Below are positions 34,349-43,040 of a stretch of DNA of 64,000 bases, piece after piece. Made by a program: the position numbers and the translations under genes. The notes under the pieces were generated by a model that was not told where the DNA came from, made no database searches, and worked only from the letters and a program-made list of their open reading frames with translations. The stretch spans positions 2,425,001-2,489,000 of the forward strand of contig JAQIJC010000001.1 in assembly GCA_036946405.1 (NCBI GenBank), given 5' to 3'. This DNA comes from Sphingomonas phyllosphaerae. Its GTDB lineage: Bacteria; Pseudomonadota; Alphaproteobacteria; Sphingomonadales; Sphingomonadaceae. Numbering within the stretch: the stretch's first letter is position 1; each line of letters opens with the position of its first letter.

Positions 34349-37116
34349 TCACCATCCTCCGGGCCGGCGGCGGCATCGTCGCCGATCGTCGCATCATCCA
34401 CCGGCGCAACCGCCGTGTCGCCGGCCAGTTCCCCGGCGACCAGCGCCTCGGCGGCATCCTCGGGCTCGGGCTCCTCGTCGATCCGAGCGGCGGAAACGAC
34501 ATGCTCGTCCTTCGCCACGTTGAACAGCCGCACGCCCGCCGAGCCGCGGCCGATGACGCGCAGCGAGCCGAGCGGCATACGGATCATCTTCGCCTGATCG
34601 GTGACGAGCATCAGCTGCTCGGCCTTGGTAGACGGGAAGCTGGCGACGACGGGGCCGTTGCGCGCGATATTGTCGATATTGGTGATGCCCTGCCCACCGC
34701 GGCCGGTGCGGCGATATTCATAGGCCGAGCTGATCTTGCCATAACCGTTGGCGCAGACCGTGAGCACGAACTGCTCGCGCGCGCGCAGCTCCTCGAACCG
34801 GTCGAGCGGCATCGTCAACTCGCCCTCGCGTTCCTTCCACGGCGCGTTCCGGAGATACTCGTCGCGCTCTTCCTGATCGCGGACCCCGACGCGGTGCAGC
34901 ACCGACAGCGAGATGACCTGATCGTCGCCCTTGAGCGCGATGCCACGCACGCCGGTCGAGTTACGGCTCTGGAACTCGCGCACCTCGTCAGCGGCGAAGC
35001 GGATCGCCTTGCCCGCACGGGTGGCGAGCAGCACGTCGTCGCCCTCGTCGAGCAACGCCACGCCGATCAGCCGGTCGTCGGCATCCTCGCCCTCGAACTT
35101 CATCGCGATCTTGCCGTTCGACGGCACGTTGGTGAAGGCGTCCATCGAGTTGCGACGCACCGACCCCTTTGCGGTCGCGAACATGACGTGGAGCTTGCCC
35201 CATTCCGCCTCGTCCTCGGGCAGCGGCAGCACCGTCGAGATCGTCTCGCCTTGCTCGAGCGGGAGGAGGTTGATCATCGGGCGACCGCGCGTTGCCGGGC
35301 CCCCCTCGGGCAGGCGCCAGACCTTCATCCGGTAGACGCGACCGAGCGTCGAGAAGAACAGCACCGGGGTGTGCGTCGAGGTGACGAACAGCTTGGTGAC
35401 GACATCCTCGTCCTTGGTCGCCATGCCGGCGCGGCCCTTGCCGCCGCGCGCCTGCGCCCGGAAGGCGTCGAGCGGAGTACGCTTGATGTAGCCGGCCATG
35501 GTGACGGTCACCACCATGTCCTCGCGCTCGATCAGGTCCTCGTCGTCGATCCCGTCGGCGGCGGCGGCGATCTCGGTGCGGCGCGGCGTCGCGAATTGCG
35601 CCCGCACGTCGCGGAATTCCTCGCGCATCACCTCGTAGAGCTTCACGCGGTCCGAGAGGATCGCGAGCAGCTCAGCGATCGAATCGGCCAGCGCCTTCAG
35701 CTCGTCGCCGATCTCGTCACGGCCCAAAGCGGTGAGGCGGTGCAGGCGCAGGTCGAGGATCGCGCGGACCTGCACTTCGGACAGGCGGTAGGTGTCGCCC
35801 GCGACATCGGTTTCGAGTGCCTCGACCAGCCGCAGATACGGCGCGATCTCGGCGATCGGCCATTCGCGCGCGAGCAATTTGGCGCGTGCCTCGGCCGGGC
35901 TCGACGAGCCGCGAATGATCCGCACCACCTCGTCGAGGTTGGTGACGGCGATGACGAGGCCGAGCAAGATGTGCGCGCGCTCGCGGGCCTTGTTCAGCTC
36001 GAACTTGGCGCGGCGCGTGATGACCTGTTCGCGGAACTGCACGAACGCGCTGATGATGTCGCGCAGGTTGAGCAGTTCGGGGCGGCCGCCGCGGATCGCG
36101 AGCATGTTCGCGGGGAACGAGCCCTGCGCCGGCGTATGCCGCCACAGCTGGTTGAGCACCACCTCGGGGGTCGCGTCACGCTTGAGGTCGATGACGATGC
36201 GGACGCCTTCGCGGTTCGATTCGTCGCGAATGTCGCTGACGCCCTCGATACGCTTGTCCTTGGCGGCCTCGGCGATCTTCTCGACCAGCGCATTCTTGCC
36301 CTGCTGGAACGGGATTTCGGTCAGGACGATCGAGGTGCGGTCGCCGCGGCCGGTCTCGATCTTGTGGCGGCTGCGCACGATCACCGAGCCGCGCCCGGTC
36401 TCATAGGCCGAGCGCGCGCCGGCGCGGCCGAGGATGATCGCACCGGTCGGGAAGTCCGGACCGGGGACGATCTCCATCAGCTCCTCGGTGGTGATCGCGC
36501 CATTGTCGATATAGGCGAGGCAGGCGTCGACGACTTCGCCGAGATTGTGCGGCGGGATGTTGGTGGCCATGCCGACCGCGATGCCGCCGGCGCCGTTGAC
36601 CAGCAGATTGGGGAAGCGCGCGGGCAGCACCTGCGGCTCGCGCTCCGATCCGTCGTAATTGGGCTGGAAGTCGACCGTGTCCTTGTCGAGGTCGTCCATC
36701 AGGTAATTGGCGGACTTCGCCAGCCGCGCCTCGGTATACCGCATCGCGGCGGCGGGATCGGGGTCCATCGAGCCGAAATTGCCCTGACCGTCGATCAGCG
36801 GCACGCGCATCGACCAGTCCTGCGTCATGCGGACCAGGGCTTCGTAGATCGAGCTGTCGCCGTGCGGGTGATATTTACCGATCACGTCGCCGACGATGCG
36901 CGCCGACTTGCGATACGGGCGGTTGTAGAGGAAGCCGCTTTCGTTCGCCGAGAACAGGATACGGCGGTGCACCGGCTTCAGCCCGTCGCGAACATCGGGC
37001 AGCGCGCGCGCCACGATGACGCTCATCGCATAGTCGAGGTAGCTGGTCTTCATCTCCTCGACGATGGAGATGGGGGCGATAGCGGAAGGATCGGCGAGGA
37101 CGGTGTCGTCGGCCAA
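34345..37116 (-). CDS. gyrA: DNA gyrase subunit A
   Basis: GyrA (923 residues) is the DNA-cleaving subunit of gyrase. The catalytic tyrosine is Tyr127 in [11 protein letters not shown]. The quinolone region reads [15 protein letters not shown], so the E. coli Ser83 counterpart is Ser88 (wild-type-like) and the Asp87 counterpart is Glu92. The C-terminal beta-pinwheel carries a GyrA box QARGGKG (consensus QRRGGKG) and is followed by a ~45-residue acidic tail. The start is a TTG (rc of CAA at 37114-37116), with a weak AAGAAAG upstream; no ATG fits. Confidence 0.97.
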   Translation of the reverse strand: MADDTVLADPSAIAPISIVEEMKTSYLDYAMSVIVARALPDVRDGLKPVHRRILFSANESGFLYNRPYRKSARIVGDVIGKYHPHGDSSIYEALVRMTQDWSMRVPLIDGQGNFGSMDPDPAAAMRYTEARLAKSANYLMDDLDKDTVDFQPNYDGSEREPQVLPARFPNLLVNGAGGIAVGMATNIPPHNLGEVVDACLAYIDNGAITTEELMEIVPGPDFPTGAIILGRAGARSAYETGRGSVIVRSRHKIETGRGDRTSIVLTEIPFQQGKNALVEKIAEAAKDKRIEGVSDIRDESNREGVRIVIDLKRDATPEVVLNQLWRHTPAQGSFPANMLAIRGGRPELLNLRDIISAFVQFREQVITRRAKFELNKARERAHILLGLVIAVTNLDEVVRIIRGSSSPAEARAKLLAREWPIAEIAPYLRLVEALETDVAGDTYRLSEVQVRAILDLRLHRLTALGRDEIGDELKALADSIAELLAILSDRVKLYEVMREEFRDVRAQFATPRRTEIAAAADGIDDEDLIEREDMVVTVTMAGYIKRTPLDAFRAQARGGKGRAGMATKDEDVVTKLFVTSTHTPVLFFSTLGRVYRMKVWRLPEGGPATRGRPMINLLPLEQGETISTVLPLPEDEAEWGKLHVMFATAKGSVRRNSMDAFTNVPSNGKIAMKFEGEDADDRLIGVALLDEGDDVLLATRAGKAIRFAADEVREFQSRNSTGVRGIALKGDDQVISLSVLHRVGVRDQEERDEYLRNAPWKEREGELTMPLDRFEELRAREQFVLTVCANGYGKISSAYEYRRTGRGGQGITNIDNIARNGPVVASFPSTKAEQLMLVTDQAKMIRMPLGSLRVIGRGSAGVRLFNVAKDEHVVSAARIDEEPEPEDAAEALVAGELAGDTAVAPVDDATIGDDAAAGPEDGE

Positions 37117-37272
37117 CTGGACGTACTTTCTTTTTACGGATTCGTTTCAGGCGCGTGTCTAGGCGGCATGAGGCGCAAAGTCACGCCCGGGGCGGTCATC
37201 TGCCGTCCGTTTGGGTCGCGTAGCCGTCAGGCCGTTGCGGGGCGGCACATCGAAGGACTGCCCGTACCCAAA

Positions 37273-37339
37273 CCGTTCGTGCTGAGCCTGTCGAAGCACG
37301 TGCCCGGAACACGCCCTTCGACAAGCTCAGGGCGAACGG
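37273..37339. repeat. 67-bp extragenic palindrome, copy 2 (inverted)
   Basis: Same element as at 32072-32138 but in the opposite orientation, differing at three positions. It lies between gyrA and the SDR gene. The remaining ~150 bp between it and gyrA hold only the gyrA leader; I see no gene there. Confidence 0.85.
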
Positions 37340-37366
37340 CGGTTGATGGGCGGACGGTGCTTACCA

Positions 37367-38023
37367 CTACGGTGCTATCTCCGCCCCGTCCCACGCGAGC
37401 AGCTTGCCGCTGTCGGTCGGCTTGAGAGCGTCGAGCACGTCGAGCAACTGCACCGCGGCGCGGTCGGGCTGGAAAAGGTCGCGACCGCTCTGCTGGAACG
37501 GTTTCGACAGGCGCGTATCGACGGTGCCGGGGTGGAGGGCGACGACGATGCCGCGATCGTTGCGGCGCTTGTCCTCGACGGCCAGCGTGCGGATCAGCTG
37601 GTTAAGCGCGGCCTTGCTCGCGCGATAGCCGTACCAGCCGCCGAGCCGGTTGTCGGAAATACTGCCGACCCGCGCCGATAGCGCCGCGAATATTGAGCGC
37701 CCGGCACGCGGCAGGATCGGGAGGAAATGCTTGGCGACCAGCGCGGGGCCGATCGCGTTCACCGCATATTGCTGCGCCAGCCATGCGGGATCGAGATCGC
37801 GCAACGCCTTCTCCGGCCCGTGCCCGGCATCGTGGAGCAGTCCGGTGGCGACAATCACCAGATCGGCCTTGCCGACGCGGGCGGCTGCGGCGGCGATGGT
37901 CGGCTCTTCCAGCAGGTCGAGATCGGCGCGGGTCAGGCGGACGACGTCATTCTCTTCCTCCGCCAGCGCGTCGGCGAGCGCGGCACCGATGCCGCCGCCG
38001 GCCCCGATCACGACCGCGCGCAT
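37367..38023 (-). CDS. short-chain dehydrogenase/reductase
   Basis: A 218-residue classical SDR with a Rossmann fold. The nucleotide loop is VIGAGGGIGAALADAL; the active-site pair YxxxK is YGYRASK; AALSARVGSI supplies the catalytic Ser; and the LHPGTVDTRLS segment follows. It resembles the C-factor/CsgA-like group often annotated as cell-cell signalling or general SDR; the substrate is unknown. The ATG shares one base with the yaaA stop (TGATG), so the two are co-translated. Confidence 0.9.
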   Translation of the reverse strand: MRAVVIGAGGGIGAALADALAEEENDVVRLTRADLDLLEEPTIAAAAARVGKADLVIVATGLLHDAGHGPEKALRDLDPAWLAQQYAVNAIGPALVAKHFLPILPRAGRSIFAALSARVGSISDNRLGGWYGYRASKAALNQLIRTLAVEDKRRNDRGIVVALHPGTVDTRLSKPFQQSGRDLFQPDRAAVQLLDVLDALKPTDSGKLLAWDGAEIAP

Positions 38024-38769
38024 CACGCCGCGCGCCGGAAGGTCCAGCGCGCCTCGTCGCTGGCGTCGGAGTCGAAACGGTAATCGGCGGTGTCGAACGC
38101 CTTCATCCCGTCCAGATCGGCGACGTGATGCTCGACCAGATAGCGCGCCATCATGCCTCGCGCCTTCTTGGCGTGGAAGCTGACGAAGCGGTTGTCGGCC
38201 TCGCGGAAGTCGACCGCGACGACGCGGATGTCGGCGGGAAGCTTGCCCGCGACCGCCTCCCAATATTCGTTGCTGGCGAGGTTCAGGACGATGCCCGAGC
38301 CCTCGGCCGCGACGTCGGCGGCGAGCGCGTCGGCGATGCGCGGGCCCCACCAGTCGGTGAGCCGGTCGCGGCGCGGCGCCCAGCGCGTGCCCATCTCCAG
38401 CCGATAGGGGCGCATCCCGTCGAGCGGGCGCAGCAGGCCGTAGAGGCCGGACAAAAGCCGCAGATGATCCTGTGCGAAGCGCACCGCGGGTTCGTCGAGC
38501 GTCGGCGCGTCGAGCCCGGTGTAGACGTCGCCCGCGAAGGTGTAGAGCGCGGGGCGCTCCGCCGCTTCCGGGAAGTCGCGGAAGCGATCGGCGTTGAGCT
38601 TGGCGAGCGCGGGCGAGATCTTCATCAGCTCCGACAGTCGCTTCTGCGTCAGGTGCGAGGCGGCCTTCGCGAGCGTCGCCGCCTCGGGCGCGAACCGCGC
38701 GGGGGTGGCGGGGAAGGGCGGTGGGGTGTCGAGGTCCAGCGTCTTGGCCGGCGAGAGAACGGCGATCAT
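38023..38769 (-). CDS. yaaA: peroxide stress protein YaaA (DUF328)
   Basis: A 248-residue YaaA protein. In E. coli YaaA limits intracellular free iron during H2O2 stress and binds DNA. The family marks are an N-terminal IAVLSPAKTLD, FAGDVYTGLDA, RLLSGLYGLLRPLD, the central LASNEYWEAV, and the C-terminal FVSFHAKKARGMMARYLVEH. Length is standard. It precedes the SDR gene with a 1-bp overlap. Confidence 0.94.
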   Translation of the reverse strand: MIAVLSPAKTLDLDTPPPFPATPARFAPEAATLAKAASHLTQKRLSELMKISPALAKLNADRFRDFPEAAERPALYTFAGDVYTGLDAPTLDEPAVRFAQDHLRLLSGLYGLLRPLDGMRPYRLEMGTRWAPRRDRLTDWWGPRIADALAADVAAEGSGIVLNLASNEYWEAVAGKLPADIRVVAVDFREADNRFVSFHAKKARGMMARYLVEHHVADLDGMKAFDTADYRFDSDASDEARWTFRRAA

Positions 38770-38917
38770 CGTCGCGCCGTACGCGCGCGATGGCCTGCGT
38801 TCAATCGCGGTTCAGCGGCGGCAATGCATTGCAACGGTACATTCCTTGTACACGCGCGCGCTGGGCACTAGAGCAGCGACCGAGCGTTACGCCCGCGAAT
38901 TCTGGAGAGACGTGTCG

Positions 38918-40186
38918 ATGAAGACCCTTTCGAACGCCGTGATGGCTGTGCTTCTGGCTGGTGGTGCGACGGTCGCGCTGTCGCAGCCGGCAATGGCGCA
39001 GAAGAAGAAGGAAGAGCAGAAGGGCGATCAGCTCAAGCTCAGCAACGAAGTCCGCGGCCCGGCCGCGCAGGCGCAGACCGCGCTCGCCGCCAAGGATGTC
39101 GCGACCGCCGCGCCGCTGGTCGCCGCGGTCGAGGCCGCCGCCAAGACCGACGACGAGAAGTATATCGCCGCCGCGCTGCGCCTCAATCTGGAGGTGATCC
39201 AGCCGGGTGGCCCGAACAACACCAATCTCGTCGCGCCGCTCGATGCGCTGATCGCCAGCCCGCGCACCGCGCAGGCCGACAAGGCGAAATATGCGTACCA
39301 GCGCGGCGTGATCCAGGCGAATGCCAAGGATGCGGCGGGCGCGATGCGCTTCTTCGAGCAGGCGCAGCAGCTCGGCTACAACGATCCCAACCTGCCGTTG
39401 CAGCTCGTCAAGCTGAAGATGGACTCGGGCGATATCGCCGGCGGGTCCGCGGCGCTGGCCAAGATGGTCGACGAGCAGATGGCCGCGGGGCAGAAGCCGT
39501 CGGAGGACATCTTCCGCTATGCGATCGCGCGCAACAACCAGGCGAAGAATGCCGCCGAGACGCGCGCGTGGATGCGTCGTTACCTGACCTCCTATCCGAC
39601 CGCGAAGAACTGGCGCGACATGCTGGTGGTCTGGGGCATCCAGCCGCAGTCGATCGCGACGCTCGACAAGGCGCAGAAGGTCGATCTGTATCGCCTGCTG
39701 CGCTCGGGCAAGGCGCTCGCGGATCAGTATGATTACGAGATCTACGCGCAGTGGACCTTCGATCAGGGCCTGCCGTGGGAATCGAAGGCGGTGCTGACCG
39801 AGGGCAAGGCCGCGGGCAAGATCCCGGCGAACAGCCCGGATGCGGGCAGTCTGCTGGCGGCGGCGAACAAGTCGATCTCGAACGAGGGCTCGATGGCGGC
39901 GGTCGAGGCGCGCGCGATGAAGGCGGCGGACGGCAAGCTCGCCGCCAGCACCGCCGACGCCTATCTCGGCACCGGCGAATATCCCAAGGCGATCGCGCTG
40001 TACCGCGCCGCGCTGCAAAAGGGTGGTGTCGACGCCAACGTCGTCAACACTCGGCTCGGCATCGCGCTGACCAACTCGGGCGACAAGGCAGGCGCGAAGA
40101 CCGCGTTCCAGGCGGTGACCGGTACGCCGCGCGCGGACATCGCCGCATGGTGGATCGACTTCCTCGATCACCCGCCGGTCGCGTAA
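38918..40186 (+). CDS. exported TPR-like repeat protein
   Basis: This 422-residue protein has a signal peptide (KTLSNAVMAVLLAGGATVAL, cleavage at AMAQ) followed by a lysine/glutamate-rich start and an all-helical body built of TPR-like pairs, e.g. GVIQANAKDAAGAMRFFEQAQQLG (about 130-155) and the C-terminal DAYLGTGEYPKAIALYRAALQKGG. Function is unknown; periplasmic TPR proteins often scaffold envelope complexes. The ATG at 38918 has GGAGAG about 9 nt upstream and is followed directly by the signal peptide. A strong intrinsic terminator lies behind it, so it is monocistronic. Confidence 0.85.
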   Translation: MKTLSNAVMAVLLAGGATVALSQPAMAQKKKEEQKGDQLKLSNEVRGPAAQAQTALAAKDVATAAPLVAAVEAAAKTDDEKYIAAALRLNLEVIQPGGPNNTNLVAPLDALIASPRTAQADKAKYAYQRGVIQANAKDAAGAMRFFEQAQQLGYNDPNLPLQLVKLKMDSGDIAGGSAALAKMVDEQMAAGQKPSEDIFRYAIARNNQAKNAAETRAWMRRYLTSYPTAKNWRDMLVVWGIQPQSIATLDKAQKVDLYRLLRSGKALADQYDYEIYAQWTFDQGLPWESKAVLTEGKAAGKIPANSPDAGSLLAAANKSISNEGSMAAVEARAMKAADGKLAASTADAYLGTGEYPKAIALYRAALQKGGVDANVVNTRLGIALTNSGDKAGAKTAFQAVTGTPRADIAAWWIDFLDHPPVA

Positions 40187-40214
40187 GCCGCATCGGATCG
40201 GATCGAAAGCGAAC

Positions 40215-40241
40215 GGGGCGGCCTGCGGGTCGCCCCTTTTT
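40215..40241 (+). terminator. intrinsic terminator of the TPR-like protein gene
   Basis: GGGGCG (40215-40220) pairs with CGCCCC (40231-40236), with a 10-nt loop, followed by TTTTT. Confidence 0.85.
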
Positions 40242-40263
40242 CCATGTCGGCGGCGCGGCGCGA

Positions 40264-40728
40264 TCAGCTGATCGGGACGCCGGCCTGCGCCTTGAAGGTG
40301 CGGATCGTCAGCGACGACTTGACGCTGGTGACGTTCGGCGCCGAGGTCAGCTTGGTGGTGAGGATGCGCTGGAAGCTCTCCAGATCCTGCGCGACGATCT
40401 TCAGGATGAAGTCGATCTCGCCATTGAGCATATGGCATTCGCGCACTTCGGGGATCGCGGCGACATGCGCCTCGAAGGCGGCGAGGTCCTGCTCGGCCTG
40501 ACTGCGCAGGCTCACCATGGCGAAGACCGTGATCGGGAAGCCCAATTTGGTCGCGTCGCACTCGGCGTGATAGCCCCGAATCACGCCCGCCTGTTCAAGC
40601 GCGCGGACGCGGCGCAGGCACGGCGGCGCGGTCAGGCCGACGCGCTCGGCCAGCTCGACGTTGGTCATCCGGCCGTCCTCCTGCAAGAGCGCGAGAATTT
40701 CACGGTCGATCCGGTCCAGGGTCATCAT
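40264..40728 (-). CDS. Lrp/AsnC family transcriptional regulator
   Basis: A 154-residue Lrp-type protein that looks closer to Lrp itself than the regulator at 31.6 kb: LDRIDREILALLQEDGRMTN, VELAERVGLTAPPCLRRVRALEQAGVIRGYHA, then the RAM domain with CHMLNGEIDFILKIVAQDLESF, where the GxxDxxL pattern forms the amino-acid pocket. No amino-acid gene is adjacent, so a wider regulon is likely. The initiating codon is the first of two tandem ATGs or the second; TGAGTGAG precedes them. Confidence 0.93.
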   Translation of the reverse strand: MMTLDRIDREILALLQEDGRMTNVELAERVGLTAPPCLRRVRALEQAGVIRGYHAECDATKLGFPITVFAMVSLRSQAEQDLAAFEAHVAAIPEVRECHMLNGEIDFILKIVAQDLESFQRILTTKLTSAPNVTSVKSSLTIRTFKAQAGVPIS

Positions 40729-40922
40729 ATCTCACTCAACGGCCGCGCATCTTCGCGATAGCTGCCTTTCGCACGGCTATAGGATTGTTGCGTCGAAACG
40801 CAATTGTAGAAAGCTGCGTCAATACGGGATGGTGCGCGAAACTCGACGATGGCTCCGAACCGGGCGCATCTCTACGAACGCGGTGGGATAACAACGCAAA
40901 AGACAAGAGGTCGATCGTTTCC

Positions 40923-42509
40923 GTGCGCTTCAACGACAGCCTGAGAACCGTGCTGGCAGCCGAGGCGCGCTCCGCGCTGGGAGCGCGCGCGACCTATCGC
41001 CAGCTCGTCGACCTGATCGCGCGCCGCCGCGCGCCCGCGGACGACCTGCTCCTGACGCGGCTGGCGAAGCTGCGCGAGCGCGTGCCGGAGGACGTGCGGA
41101 TCGCATGCGCGCGCGGGCTGGCGCTGTTCGATGCGCCGCTGCCGCTCGTGACGCTGTTCGCGACCGACACTCGCGACGTGGCGGTGGCGACCTTGCGCGG
41201 CGTGCGGCTGGATGCGTCGGAGTGGGAGACCCTGCTCCCGCGATTGCACCCGGTCGGACGGAGCGTGCTGCGGCAGCGGCATGACTTGCCGCCGTCGGTC
41301 GAACGCGCGCTCGACAGCTTCGGCCCGGCCGACTTCCGGCTCGGCTATGCACCGAGTGAAGCGACGCCGCGCGAGGAGGGGAGCACAACGGTGGTCCGCT
41401 TCGAGATCGCCGATCTGGTCGAGCGGATCGCCGCGCATCAACGCGACGGAGCCGACCCGATCCGCCCGCTGGACGGCTTCCGGTTCGAAACCGACGCGGC
41501 GGGGGTGATCCGCTGGCTGGATGCCGGGCCGCGCGGGGCGGTCATCGGGCTGACGCTCGACCATCGCGCCGGCGTATGGGCGGGGGCGGCGGTGGATGGC
41601 GTCGCATCGGGCGCGTTCCGCAAGCGCGCGCCCTTTTCCGGCGCGCGGCTACGCGTGCCGGGCGGATCGGCGATCGGTGGCGAATGGCGGATCGCCGGCA
41701 TCCCGATGTTCGACCAGGCGACCGGCGCCTTCACCGGGATGCGCGGGCAGGCGCGTCGCCCACGCGCGGACGAGCGCGCCGAACGCGGCGTGGCGCGCGA
41801 GCGTGCGGCCGGCGCCGAGGGACTGCGGCGGCTGGTGCACGAACTGCGCACGCCGGCCAACGCGATCGCAGGATTCTCGGAATTGATCGAGCAGCAATTG
41901 CTGGGGCCGGTCGCCACGCCGTATCGCGATCGTGCGACCGAGATCCGGCACCGCGTCACCGATCTGATCGGCGCGATCGAGGACCTCGATCTCGCCGCCC
42001 GGATCGATGGCCGTGCGCTGGAGCGCCGGGAGGGCGTGACCCCCGCGTCACCCTTGTTGCAGCGGATCGCGGAAGACCTTGCGCCGCTCGCCGCGTTGCG
42101 CCGCGCGGAGCTGACGCTGCCGACGGTGCGCGACGCGACCTGGGCGGTCGACCCGTACGATGCCGAGCGATTGATCGCGCGCCTGTTGTCGGCCGCGCTG
42201 TCGGCCGCGGCACCGGGCGAGCAATTGACGACCGCGCTGGTCGGCGGTGTAGGGACGCTGGCACTCGCGCTGGTGCCGCCGATCGCCTTCGCGGAGCGCG
42301 ACGAGGCGAGCCTGCTGGCGCTCGACGACGAGGATGCCTCTCGCGACGAGGGCGCGCCGCTGCTTGGGGTAGGATTCGCGCTCCGGCTGGTGCGCAATCT
42401 CGCCCATCAGCTGGGCGGCCGGTTCGTGATCGCGCCGGGGCTGTTCACGCTGTTGCTTCCCGCGGTCGAAACCGATGCGGCCGGTCACGCGACGGGCGGG
42501 GCGACGTAG
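40923..42509 (+). CDS. soluble histidine-kinase-like protein with degenerate ATPase domain
   Basis: A 528-residue protein without signal peptide or membrane helix. The C-terminal third begins with an intact kinase DHp domain (HELRTPANAIAGFSELI; phosphorylatable His306). The catalytic domain is poor: where an N box (NLLxNA) is expected it reads RLLSAALSAAAPGE, no DxGxG G1 box is seen, and the G2 loop is GVGFALRLVRNLA. The first 300 residues are helical and match no domain I know. GTG at 40923 (RFNDSLRTVLAAEAR) is a likely start; the frame is open to 40785. No response regulator is adjacent. It may be a phosphotransferase or pseudo-kinase. Confidence 0.8.
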   Translation: MRFNDSLRTVLAAEARSALGARATYRQLVDLIARRRAPADDLLLTRLAKLRERVPEDVRIACARGLALFDAPLPLVTLFATDTRDVAVATLRGVRLDASEWETLLPRLHPVGRSVLRQRHDLPPSVERALDSFGPADFRLGYAPSEATPREEGSTTVVRFEIADLVERIAAHQRDGADPIRPLDGFRFETDAAGVIRWLDAGPRGAVIGLTLDHRAGVWAGAAVDGVASGAFRKRAPFSGARLRVPGGSAIGGEWRIAGIPMFDQATGAFTGMRGQARRPRADERAERGVARERAAGAEGLRRLVHELRTPANAIAGFSELIEQQLLGPVATPYRDRATEIRHRVTDLIGAIEDLDLAARIDGRALERREGVTPASPLLQRIAEDLAPLAALRRAELTLPTVRDATWAVDPYDAERLIARLLSAALSAAAPGEQLTTALVGGVGTLALALVPPIAFAERDEASLLALDDEDASRDEGAPLLGVGFALRLVRNLAHQLGGRFVIAPGLFTLLLPAVETDAAGHATGGAT

Positions 42510-42557
42510 ACGCTTGCCAGCGGGCGGGCAGCGGCGCTAACGGGCGGCGCGGGGTCG

Positions 42558-42633
42558 GGGCCTGTAGCTCAATGGTTAGAGCTGGCCGCTCATAACGGCT
42601 AGGTTGCGGGTTCGAGTCCTGCCGGGCCCACCA
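42558..42633 (+). tRNA. tRNA with CAU anticodon, probably tRNA-Ile2 (or elongator Met)
   Basis: A complete 76-nt cloverleaf: acceptor GGGCCTG/CGGGCCC (one T-G pair), D arm GCTC/GAGC, anticodon stem GGCCG/CGGCT with loop CTCATAA (anticodon at 42591-42593), T arm GCGGG-TTCGAGT-CCTGC, discriminator A and encoded CCA. The G1-C72 pair rules out an initiator. Between elongator Met and lysidine-modified Ile(CAU) the sequence alone does not decide; the overall form resembles E. coli tRNA-Ile2. Confidence 0.93.
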
Positions 42634-42685
42634 CCGCGCTGCGGCGCGCATTGCGCGTCATCGATGACGTTGCCATGTGCGACGG

Positions 42686-42889
42686 ATGAGCAGCATCGGC
42701 ACCCCCATCGACGAAACCGGCCTGTTGGTGCGCGAGCATGGCGCATTCGTGCTGCAATGCGACCGCGGTGGCCGCTATGTGCTGGAACTGCCGCGCGTGC
42801 CCGTCGACCATGTCCAGAAGCGCGTGCGGGTGCAGGGCGTCGTCTGTGGGGAGGGGCGCGTCGCCGCCGAGGGCGTCAGCGCGGCGTAG
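42686..42889 (+). CDS. small DUF5818-like protein (67 aa)
   Basis: A 67-residue protein that appears to be a single OB-like beta barrel: GTPIDETGLLVREHGAFVLQ, CDRGGRYVLELP, then KRVRVQGVVCGEGRVAAEG. This pattern (tG.l..e.G.f.L..ddGgr..L......l.gkrV.V.G) fits DUF5818, a small sphingomonad family of unknown function. The ATG at 42686 follows AGCGACGG-like bases. It lies 52 nt downstream of the tRNA and could share its transcript. Confidence 0.65.
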   Translation: MSSIGTPIDETGLLVREHGAFVLQCDRGGRYVLELPRVPVDHVQKRVRVQGVVCGEGRVAAEGVSAA

Positions 42890-42895
42890 CGTCAG

Positions 42896-42970
42896 GTCAT
42901 TGCGAGCGTAGCGAAGCAATCCAGGGCCGCATCAGGACGCCCTGGATTGCTTCGCTACGCTCGCAATGAC
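42896..42970. repeat. perfect 31-bp inverted repeat (extragenic palindrome)
   Basis: Arms 42896-42926 and 42940-42970 are exact reverse complements, starting GTCATTGCGAGCG and ending with CCAGGG before a 13-nt loop. RNA from either strand would form a long hairpin. A shortened relative is found at 1434-1456. Confidence 0.9.
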
Positions 42971-43000
42971 GGCCGCTTCTGCGCCAGCGTTGAAAATCAA

Positions 43001-43031
43001 CAAAGGGCGGCGGATCGTTCGTCCGCCGCCC
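43001..43031 (-). terminator. intrinsic terminator of icd
   Basis: TCCGCCGCCC (43022-43031) pairs with GGGCGGCGGA (43005-43014) in a 10-bp stem with a 7-nt loop; on the minus strand it is followed by TTTGTTGATTTT, nine bases beyond the icd stop. Confidence 0.85.
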
Positions 43032-43040
43032 GTCGTCGGA

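Noticed and set aside
34501..37425. 974-codon open frame opposite gyrA
   Set aside because: Antisense shadow of gyrA with biased composition; gyrA itself is unmistakable.
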